A DNA stretch of 19,571 bases. It comes from JASFEQ01 sp050122535. GTDB lineage: Bacteria > Desulfobacterota > DSM-4660 > Desulfatiglandales > HGW-15. The translations under genes and the position numbers were made by a program. Shown piece after piece: positions 14,420 through 19,571 of this stretch. How positions within the stretch are numbered: the stretch's first letter is position 1; each line of letters starts with the position of its first letter. The notes under the pieces are model-generated. The model did no database searches. It was not told the origin of the DNA and saw nothing but the letters and a program-made list of their open reading frames with translations. Location of the stretch: assembly GCA_050122535.1 (NCBI GenBank), contig JASFIT010000032.1, positions 1 to 19,571 on the forward strand, in the 5' to 3' direction.

Positions 14420-15910
14420 TCAAAGAAGACCCTCAGGTATGGCGAATCGAATAATCTGATTGACAATGTCTCCTGTGTAAATGCCCACCAAAACCAGGCC
14501 TGCAGCAACGATCAAAAGGGGCACCAGCATGGTGAATGGTGCCTCGGCCATGGGTTCGGCATGATGCTCATGGCCGTGATGATCGCTAAGAGGCTCGTAG
14601 TAGCTTATCTCAAAGACCCTGAAGAAGAGGATCACATTGACAAGACTGCTAAAGAGCAGGGCGACCATAAAACCGTAATGGCCTGCTTGAATGGCCCCAC
14701 TAATCAGGTACCACTTGCTAAAAAACCCGCAAGTGGGTGGGACCCCGATAATCGATAGGGCGCCAATCACAAAGGCCCCCATGGTGAAAGGCATCTTGCG
14801 AAAGAGACCTTTCAAATCCTCAAATGCATAGCCCTTGATTTTGTAAACGATGTTTCCCACAACCAAGAAGATACAAAGGGTCATGAGGGCGTCATTTACG
14901 ATATGAAGAATCGCACCGGTCATGGCTGCCCGGTTACCAAGCCAGGCACCTCCAACCATGTAACCCACTTCTGCGACGATGACATAGGTTAGCATTTTCT
15001 TTAGATTTCGCTCTGCAAGGGCAAAGATGGCGCCCATCACAATGGCAATGACGGCGAGCCAGACAATAGGATCTTTCACTGCAAAGGAAGCAAAAGCGAA
15101 TTTAGGGGTAAAAACGGTCAAGATAAGACGAATCATCACGTAAACCATGACCTTGGTCACCAAGGGGGCGATGAGACTGCTGGCCGCAGAAGGGGCGAAC
15201 GTATAGGCATTGGGCAGCCAGGCATGCAAGGGAAATAGGGCCATCTTGAGCCAGAGGCCTACCATACAGATAATAAAGGCTGCCAGTACGGCCTTGGATT
15301 CATAGAGGGCGGGCAGAATTCTGGCGATGTCCACCATATTCAATGAACCGGTCACGATATAGAGATAGCCAACGCCCAAAAGATAGAAGCAAGCCCCGAT
15401 AGTCCCCATATAAACATAGTTAAGCGTGGCAAAGGGTGCGCGCTCCTCACCCATTGCAATGAGGCCATATCCAGTGAGGGATGCTATTTCAAGGGCCACG
15501 TACAAGTTAAAGGCATCACCGGTGACCACGATGCCCAGCAGCCCCGTGACCATCAATACATACAACGTATAGAAGGGACCCGTTTTCTCCGGGAACTCCA
15601 GTGCAATGCTCTTATGGCTTGCGATGAGATTGAGCAGCGCAACCACGGCCACAACCGCCAGGACCAGTCCATTCAGGTGGTCCACGTAATAGGCGATACC
15701 AAAAGGCGGCGGCCAACCTCCCAGACGGTAGATGATCACGCCTTCATCCAAGACCCTCATCAGCAGGCCAACCGATGAATAGACCGTGACACTGAGGGCC
15801 GCAACGGCAATGGGGAAACAGAGTCTTCTGTTCACCCATCCGGCCGCACTAATCAGAAAGGCGGAAATAAGTGGAACGATCACAAGGAGTGCGGGGTACT
15901 GTTCGCTCAT
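14420..15910 (-). CDS. mrpD: MrpD-like antiporter subunit (MbhH position)
   Basis: A 496-aa polytopic membrane protein and one of the ion-translocating subunits of the Mrp-type Na+(K+)/H+ antiporter. Hallmarks are E141 in TM5 (LYVALEIASLTGYGLIA), K222 in TM7 (LWLKMALFPLHAWLPNAY), H229 and K253 in TM8 (APLVTKVMVY). The form APSAASSLIAPLVTK is characteristic of MrpD rather than MrpA. A His-rich loop HHGHEHH (444-450) precedes the last helix and could sense pH or bind metal; this is inference. The start ATG overlaps the mrpC stop as ATGA (4-nt overlap), so translation is coupled. The second antiporter-like subunit follows after 124 nt. Confidence 0.93.
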   Translation of the reverse strand: MSEQYPALLVIVPLISAFLISAAGWVNRRLCFPIAVAALSVTVYSSVGLLMRVLDEGVIIYRLGGWPPPFGIAYYVDHLNGLVLAVVAVVALLNLIASHKSIALEFPEKTGPFYTLYVLMVTGLLGIVVTGDAFNLYVALEIASLTGYGLIAMGEERAPFATLNYVYMGTIGACFYLLGVGYLYIVTGSLNMVDIARILPALYESKAVLAAFIICMVGLWLKMALFPLHAWLPNAYTFAPSAASSLIAPLVTKVMVYVMIRLILTVFTPKFAFASFAVKDPIVWLAVIAIVMGAIFALAERNLKKMLTYVIVAEVGYMVGGAWLGNRAAMTGAILHIVNDALMTLCIFLVVGNIVYKIKGYAFEDLKGLFRKMPFTMGAFVIGALSIIGVPPTCGFFSKWYLISGAIQAGHYGFMVALLFSSLVNVILFFRVFEISYYEPLSDHHGHEHHAEPMAEAPFTMLVPLLIVAAGLVLVGIYTGDIVNQIIRFAIPEGLL

Positions 15911-16317
15911 TTTTCTCTCAGTTGGGCCAGGATCTCATCCTCTTCCAAGGTTTTGTATTTATCATGGACTTTGACCGCCAAGGCCAGGGCCACCCCAAGT
16001 GTGGCCACAGCCACCACGATAGCTGTAAGCATCAGCACATGGGGCAGGGGGTTGATATAGTCCACAGCATGTACCGCGTGAGAGGCGGCCCCATGGAGCC
16101 CCTCACCATGGCCATGCTCGATAATAGGGATTGTGGCCCCTTTTTTGGCGCCGATAGAGACATAAAACAGAATAATGGCCGTCTGAAAGATATTCATACC
16201 CACGATCTTTTTGACCAAATTGTTCTTGGCGATCATGGCATACAACCCGATCATCATGAGTGTGATATAGATCCAGTAGTTGTATTTGGCCACAATGAGT
16301 GAGATGAAATCAGACAT
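15907..16317 (-). CDS. mrpC: MrpC subunit (NuoK-like)
   Basis: A 136-aa membrane protein with three helices, homologous to NuoK, and a core subunit of Mrp/Mbh complexes (MbhG position). Motifs are YWIYITLMMIGLY, KKIVGMNIFQTAIILFYV (first half) and the strong MrpC signature NPLPHVLMLTAIVVAVATLG. Between helix 2 and helix 3 is a His-rich stretch (about residues 66-84, EHGHGEG...SHAVHAVD) not usual in MrpC; a similar His cluster occurs in the next subunit. The ATG at 16317 is chosen because TAGG lies about 8 nt upstream; a TTG at 16323 in the same frame would add two residues. The gene ends in an ATGA overlap with mrpD. It is separated from mrpB by 577 bp of repeats. Confidence 0.93.
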   Translation of the reverse strand: MSDFISLIVAKYNYWIYITLMMIGLYAMIAKNNLVKKIVGMNIFQTAIILFYVSIGAKKGATIPIIEHGHGEGLHGAASHAVHAVDYINPLPHVLMLTAIVVAVATLGVALALAVKVHDKYKTLEEDEILAQLREK

Positions 16318-16331
16318 GTTCAAACCTACAA

Positions 16332-16380
16332 TTTAAGTGATCTAAAGTGACTAAAGTGATCTAAAGTGTCTAAAGTGAAA
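16332..16380 (+). repeat. CTAAAGTG tandem array, left end of the mrpB-mrpC gap
   Basis: Five units of 9-10 nt (TTTAAGTGAT, CTAAAGTGA, CTAAAGTGAT, CTAAAGTGT, CTAAAGTGAA) in tandem directly upstream of mrpC. The orientation is opposite to the array near 16864-16899 at the other side of the same gap, so the 577-bp gap is bounded by inverted arrays. Confidence 0.9.
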
Positions 16381-16405
16381 TAAATAACCCGGGTTCAAAG
16401 GACCT

Positions 16406-16713
16406 GGCTTTGATTATACTCGGCGAGGGTGTGAAGTGAGGGCACGCCCTTTTTCGAGAGGCCATATCTCAAAAAAAATTCCACCGGGCATCGCCGTGTC
16501 CCAATATTTGAAGTTTGCCCCCCTGAGCTTCTGGGAGTCTGCAACTCCCTCGTTAAACCTCAAATATTGGGGCACTTCCCCCTCACTATATAGATATGGC
16601 CTTGAGAAATGGGGCATGGCCTCACACAGGCACAACCCAGTTCTTCTACTAAACGGCACGGCGAATAATCAGTCAACGAGCAAAACTGGTGGGTTCTGAA
16701 TATGACCAAAGCC
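16406..16713. repeat. Large imperfect fold-back (inverted repeat) inside the Mrp operon gap
   Basis: Several nested arm pairs are visible. GGCTTTGATTATACTC (16406-16421) matches the complement of GAATATGACCAAAGCC (16698-16713) with three differences. GAGGGCACGCCC near 16438-16449 matches the complement of GGGGCATGGCCTC (16611-16623). GGCCATATC (16460-16468) pairs with GATATGGCC (16593-16601). TCCCAATATTTGA (16499-16511) pairs with TCAAATATTGGGG (16560-16572). The tip is GGGAGT-ctgca-ACTCCC (16533-16549). The right arm is about 40 nt longer than the left. Two overlapping open frames of 81 and 87 codons on opposite strands are by-products of the palindrome. The whole looks like a degenerate MITE-like element; no transposase is present. 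Confidence 0.8.
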
Positions 16714-16810
16714 TTGTATCGAAAACTTGGTTCATCTTTAAATTTTAGGCACTTTAGAGATTAGCAGAGTTGTAAACTAGTCTATAACATTACTCTTTTT
16801 CGTGTTTTCG

Positions 16811-16899
16811 CTTGCCCCGCCGTAGCCTTAGCGAAGGCGGGTGTTTTCGTGATTTCTTAATCCTTCAACTTTAGACACTTTAGCTCACTTTAGGCACTT
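16811..16899 (-). repeat. Composite repeat with CTAAAGTG array, right end of the mrpB-mrpC gap
   Basis: Read on the minus strand from 16899: AAGTGC, CTAAAGTGAG, CTAAAGTGT, CTAAAGTTGAAGG, then AAGAAATCACGAAAACACCC, GCCTTCGC, and GGCTACGGCGGGGCAAGC (to 16811). This is the same block order as at 7528-7666, without the extra interior hairpin. GCCTTCGC and its flanks can also form a CCCGCC/GGCGGG stem. It abuts the mrpB stop codon at 16901. An isolated CTAAAGTGCCTAAAA relic lies at about 16744-16758. Between 16760 and 16810 nothing else was recognised. Confidence 0.85.
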
Positions 16900-16900
16900 C

Positions 16901-17731
16901 TTATAGCCCTTCATCATATTTGCCAGATGAAGAAAGATTATTATAGATCCAGATCATGGTAGCCATAACGGCAATACCCACGCCAATTTCCACGATAAGG
17001 ATCCCATGAGACCGGGCCGTGACCGGATCCACATGAAGAATGGATGCAAGGGCACTGTAGTCCAGGAAATTGAGCCCAAACAATAGACAGAGGGCACCCG
17101 TGCCAGCATAGATGAAAACCCCACCGGCACAGAGAAGACCGTTTATTTTTTCACGCATTCGTTTGAGCGTTGTCCTAAGATCGTGAGAGATGGCCAGAAG
17201 AATAAAGCTGGCTCCCAAAATGACACCGCCCTGAAAACCTCCGCCAGGGCTATGATGGCCATGGGCGATCACGTAAAGGGCAAATAGCTGAATGAAAGGG
17301 ATCAATAACCGGCATATGGTCGTGACGATGAGATCCCGCGGTGTCCAGAGGGAATCGATCCTTTCAAATTCATCCAGATCAGAAGAGATCTTTGAGGCAT
17401 CCTTGATGCGAATGGTCATATCCGTGAGGGTATGGCGGTAAAGTCTCTGTTCGGGCCCTTCTTTCCTAAGGACGCGTAATATAAAGAAACAGGCTACACC
17501 GGCGCCGAAAATGACAGCCGTTTCGAACATGGTGTCGAAGCCACGGTAGTCTGCGAGAACCGCGGTTACAATATTGGGCACAGAGGTTTCCTCCAAGGTT
17601 TTCTCGATGTAATGGGGAGAGAGATGCGTACTGGCAGGAGAGGTGGGGTCACCCCATGGGGGAAAGTCAACCGTGGCATAAACGAGCAGGGCGCCGGTCA
17701 AGATGACAATGCACAATCCAATGACTTTCAA
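16901..17731 (-). CDS. mrpB: MbhE-MrpB fusion subunit
   Basis: A 276-aa membrane protein joining two modules. Residues about 1-110 (one helix, then TSVPNIVTAVLADYRGFDTM and FETAVIFGAGV) match the C-terminal part of MrpA, called MbhE in hydrogenase complexes. Residues about 140-270 form a full MnhB/MrpB domain with the signature AHGHHSPGGGFQGGVILGAS. A charged linker joins them. The start is a TTG at 17731, overlapping the TGA of the preceding gene as TTGA, with AAGGAGG about 8 nt upstream. Longer readings to 17854 would only translate the previous gene out of frame. In membrane-bound hydrogenases MbhE and MbhF are separate proteins. The stop is followed at once by a repeat block. Confidence 0.92.
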   Translation of the reverse strand: MKVIGLCIVILTGALLVYATVDFPPWGDPTSPASTHLSPHYIEKTLEETSVPNIVTAVLADYRGFDTMFETAVIFGAGVACFFILRVLRKEGPEQRLYRHTLTDMTIRIKDASKISSDLDEFERIDSLWTPRDLIVTTICRLLIPFIQLFALYVIAHGHHSPGGGFQGGVILGASFILLAISHDLRTTLKRMREKINGLLCAGGVFIYAGTGALCLLFGLNFLDYSALASILHVDPVTARSHGILIVEIGVGIAVMATMIWIYNNLSSSGKYDEGL

Positions 17732-17973
17732 TCTTTCGTCCTCCTTGTGGTGCGAAAAACGGCTGCTACAAAAAACACGGTGCTCACACCTGCTCCCACC
17801 GAGGCCTCGGTAAAAGATACATCTACCGCCCCCATAATGGACCAGAGCAGACACATCATAAAGCTGTAAGCCCCAAACAGGATGGCGGCTCCCAGTAGAT
17901 CCTTGACCATGATGGCTCCGATACCTGTGATGACGACCAGGGTGAGGATGGCCAAATCCAGCTGCCAGATCAT
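17728..17973 (-). CDS. MbhD-like subunit (separate part of MrpA C-terminus, DUF4040)
   Basis: An 81-aa membrane protein with about three helices: LDLAILTLVVITGIGAIMVK, LLGAAILFGAYSFMMCLLW and EASVGAGVSTVFFVAAVF. It corresponds to the MbhD segment that in classical MrpA is fused behind the antiporter part. The sequence VDVSFTEASVGAGV is the typical conserved acidic segment of this domain (usual form D-x-A-x-T-E-A-x-x-G-A-G). The ATG at 17973 has a good Shine-Dalgarno sequence (AAGGAGAT) formed by the end of mrpG. The stop overlaps the mrpB TTG start. The basic tail RTTRRTKD probably faces the cytoplasm. Confidence 0.9.
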   Translation of the reverse strand: MIWQLDLAILTLVVITGIGAIMVKDLLGAAILFGAYSFMMCLLWSIMGAVDVSFTEASVGAGVSTVFFVAAVFRTTRRTKD

Positions 17974-17978
17974 AAAAA

Positions 17979-18302
17979 CTATCTCCTTTCCTCTCCCTTT
18001 GTCCAGGGAGCCAGGCCGGCTCTTACGCCTGCGTCCACGATGCCGTGGATGGCCGTGGGGCTGGCCAGAAAAACAAATACGACAATGAGAATGATTTTCA
18101 GACTGGTCAGAAGGGTTCCCAAGGAGAAGTGATGCAGGTTAAAGAGGGCCAGTCCTATGAGCATCAGAAGGGAACCCATTGAATCCAGCTTTCCGGCTGG
18201 ATGAAGGCGAGAGTAAAAGTCGGGAAAACGGAGGATCCCTACAGCGCCACCGGTGAAGAAGATCAGCCCACAGATTAATAGAAAGATTACAATGATATCC
18301 AT
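17979..18302 (-). CDS. mrpG: MrpG subunit
   Basis: A 107-aa membrane protein with three helices, matching MrpG/MnhG (MbhC position) in length and sequence. The family motif is clear near residues 20-42: GAVGILRFPDFYSRLHPAGK, followed by LDSMGSLLMLIGLAL. A third helix (KIILIVVFVFLASPTAIHGI) carries the ASPTA/H motif common in the family. The tail APWTKGEERR is basic and hydrophilic. It lies 5 nt before the MbhD-like gene and 22 nt after mrpF, so it is in the same transcript. Confidence 0.93.
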   Translation of the reverse strand: MDIIVIFLLICGLIFFTGGAVGILRFPDFYSRLHPAGKLDSMGSLLMLIGLALFNLHHFSLGTLLTSLKIILIVVFVFLASPTAIHGIVDAGVRAGLAPWTKGEERR

Positions 18303-18324
18303 TTCAAAACACCCTACACAAAAG

Positions 18325-18609
18325 TTATTCTACTTCGTCATACAGGCCTTTTCGCTTTTGAAAATACCTGGAGGCCGCCAACACGGCAATAAAGTTTAGC
18401 ATGGCATAGGCGAGGGCAATATCTACGAACATATCCACCCGGCCATAAACCAGACCGATCAGAATCAGCAGGACCACGGTCTTACTTCCTATGGCATTGG
18501 CCCCTATGAGCCGGTCTAGGACAGTAGGCCCGAAGACACCGCGATACAGGGAGATCAGCATCAAAAAGCTTAGAAATATACTGCAATACAAAAAGACCTG
18601 TTCCATCAT
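18325..18609 (-). CDS. mrpF: MrpF subunit
   Basis: A 94-aa membrane protein with three helices, the MrpF/MnhF subunit (MbhB position). Signature: YRGVFGPTVLDRLIGANAIG (about residues 22-41), which in known members has the form R-x-x-x-G-P-x-x-x-D-R-x-x-x. Helix 3 contains the conserved Asp in VDIALAYAMLNFIAVLAA. The start ATG overlaps the mrpE stop as ATGA; a second ATG one codon later is equally possible. Known for the family: bile salt or cation efflux phenotypes in some Mrp complexes; here it is a structural subunit of the predicted complex. Confidence 0.93.
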   Translation of the reverse strand: MMEQVFLYCSIFLSFLMLISLYRGVFGPTVLDRLIGANAIGSKTVVLLILIGLVYGRVDMFVDIALAYAMLNFIAVLAASRYFQKRKGLYDEVE

Positions 18610-19190
18610 TCCTCTCCAAATACCCTCGCTATCCTTGTCTCCATCTCTCCGGGCAGACCTTCCCGCGATTTCTTGTCAATGGCATGGACACTAAAATTGC
18701 CGTTTAGGGAGACGTAGACTGTAATCGTCCCGGGGGTGAGCGTAATGGAGTTTGCATAGGTTACCCGGGAGAGGTCGCCCTGCAATTTGCTTCTGAATTT
18801 GATGATCTGGGGGTCGATAAGGTCCATCATTCTTGGGTGAAACGTGAGGTACAATACATGAAGGTTGGCCAAGAAGACCTGGTAGAGAAGCCAAGGGATA
18901 TACCGTACAAAACGCACCCAGGATCCCGTCAGTCGAGTCACCTTTATGCTCGGGGTCTCAAATAGGAGATCTGCAGAAAAATAGGCTACGATCGAGCAGG
19001 AGACTATACCCAGGGTTAAATGGAAGGCGTCAAATTTTCCAGAGAGGAGAATCCACAGGACAAACATGATAAAGAAGGTGATGAGGAAGGGCATGACACG
19101 CTTTCGAGCTCGAGAAGAGCGAGAGGGGTGTGCCAAGTCCGTGTCATTGGGGCCTTCGGTCTGCTGATTCCTCTGATTTTTATCGTCCAA
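18606..19190 (-). CDS. mrpE: MrpE subunit, first gene of the Mrp-type cluster
   Basis: A 194-aa MrpE/MnhE protein (MbhA position). The first 30 residues are hydrophilic (Asn, Gln, Arg, Ser) and longer than in most members (about 160 aa total). Two helices follow (about 33-70), then WVRFVRYIPWLLYQVFLANL and the cytoplasmic signature NSITLTPGTITVYV (about 145-158). The start is a TTG at 19190, with AGGAG about 8 nt upstream. The long N-terminus is therefore real if the TTG is used; the first ATG in frame (MPFLITFF, residue 33) would begin right at the first helix and lacks such a site. mrpF overlaps its end by 4 nt. The hairpin at 19219-19243 lies about 30 nt upstream. Confidence 0.93.
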   Translation of the reverse strand: MDDKNQRNQQTEGPNDTDLAHPSRSSRARKRVMPFLITFFIMFVLWILLSGKFDAFHLTLGIVSCSIVAYFSADLLFETPSIKVTRLTGSWVRFVRYIPWLLYQVFLANLHVLYLTFHPRMMDLIDPQIIKFRSKLQGDLSRVTYANSITLTPGTITVYVSLNGNFSVHAIDKKSREGLPGEMETRIARVFGEE

Positions 19191-19218
19191 TAATCGGATC
19201 TCCTGTAAAGGAATACAG

Positions 19219-19243
19219 CCCAGTTATCAGATAAAAAACTGGG
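19219..19243 (-). terminator. Possible terminator after the histidine kinase gene
   Basis: CCCAGTT (19219-19225) and AACTGGG (19237-19243) form a perfect 7-bp stem with an AT-rich 11-nt loop. It lies between the histidine kinase stop and mrpE on the transcribed strand. The sequence after it on that strand (CTGTATTCC) has few T residues, so termination may be weak, or it may be one more short palindromic repeat. Only about 30 nt separate it from mrpE, leaving little room for a separate promoter downstream. Confidence 0.4.
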
Positions 19244-19311
19244 TTGCTGCGTGGATTCGAGCTGAGGGATGACCCTCATACGAAATCCTTTCGATTCGAG
19301 ATTTGATGCCG

Positions 19312-19571
19312 TTATGAAAGGGGAACACGCACAGTGAAAGTCGTCCCAACTCCCGGTTCACTCTGGAAGCTAAGACCCCCATTGAGGGTTTTCAAGATGT
19401 TCTGACAAATGGAAAGTCCAAGTCCTGTTCCCTTTCCCGGCGGTTTGGTAGTAAAAAAAAGGTTTAACACTTTGTCCTGGTTTTCCTTTGCGATCCCCGT
19501 TCCATTGTCCGTGATATGTATCTCCACCTCAGAATCCGTTCTAGCGGTCTTGATTTCAATTCTTCCTTGAT
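19312..19571 (-). CDS. Sensor histidine kinase, C-terminal end only
   Basis: The reading frame enters from the right edge and stops at 19312, giving 86 visible residues of a HATPase_c domain. Visible motifs are the G1 box DNGTGI, then DKVLNLFFTTKPPGKGTGLG with the F and G2 boxes, LSICQNILKTLNGG, and the final strand TTFTVRVPLS. This form (FFTTK...GTGLGL) is typical of NtrB/hybrid-like sensor kinases. The protein ends at this domain, so no receiver follows at the C-terminus. The kinase's sensor part, the phosphoacceptor His and any partner regulator lie outside the window. Whether it controls the adjacent Mrp cluster is unknown; the short 121-bp gap makes cotranscription possible. Confidence 0.93.
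   Translation of the reverse strand, partial: QGRIEIKTARTDSEVEIHITDNGTGIAKENQDKVLNLFFTTKPPGKGTGLGLSICQNILKTLNGGLSFQSEPGVGTTFTVRVPLS

Noticed and set aside
16414..16699. Two small genes on opposite strands (81 and 87 codons) in the mrpB-mrpC gap
   Set aside because: Both lie in the fold-back repeat, overlap almost completely, mirror each other because of the palindrome, and have no ribosome site or family resemblance.
10811..19190. A membrane-bound hydrogenase or complex I operon
   Set aside because: No NiFe-hydrogenase large or small subunit, NuoB/C/D/H/I-like gene or iron-sulfur motif is present in the window; only the antiporter module is seen.

Overview
The window looks like chromosomal sequence from a Gram-negative anaerobe-type bacterium, most likely a member of Desulfobacterota (former Deltaproteobacteria). 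That is an inference from gene order and protein character: phoH, a 7TM-HD phosphohydrolase, ybeY, pdxJ, acpS, nnrE/D, tsaE and lysC in a row, a receiver protein with an insertion before its last strand, and repeat-rich gaps. No rRNA or marker gene is present to prove it. Every convincing gene lies on the minus strand, so transcription runs from the right edge to the left edge.

Right part (about 19571-10811): the C-terminal end of a sensor histidine kinase, then a ten-gene Mrp/Mnh-type cation/proton antiporter cluster. In transcription order it encodes MrpE, MrpF, MrpG, an MbhD-like piece of MrpA, an MbhE-MrpB fusion, MrpC, an MrpD-like subunit, a second antiporter-like subunit, a small two-helix membrane protein, and a third antiporter-like subunit. 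The first eight domains follow the order MbhA to MbhH of membrane-bound hydrogenase complexes, but no hydrogenase genes follow inside the window. The cluster is split between mrpB and mrpC by a 577-bp non-coding block full of repeats.

Middle part (about 10800-9300): a repeat-rich gap, a small cyclic-nucleotide-binding-like protein without an effector domain, and a single-domain response regulator.

Left part (about 9100-1): yjbQ, phoH, pgpH-like 7TM-HD, ybeY, pdxJ, acpS, nnrE/D, tsaE and lysC (cut by the left edge). This is a housekeeping string for rRNA maturation, pyridoxal phosphate, acyl carrier protein activation, NAD(P)HX repair, tRNA t6A modification and aspartate-family amino acids. 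Most genes are tightly spaced or overlap; gaps exist only where repeats sit.

The most unusual signal is in the gaps. They carry at least four kinds of short non-coding repeat: 9-10-nt tandem arrays built on CTAAAGTG (several sites), a TGGAATG-type array facing an inverted partner, a 123-bp palindrome beginning GTCATTCCCG, and a train of three hairpins. Two gaps (16332-16899 and 10526-10703) have the same architecture: short tandem arrays in inverted orientation at the ends with hairpin-forming sequence between them. No CRISPR array, tRNA, rRNA, transposase or phage gene was found.
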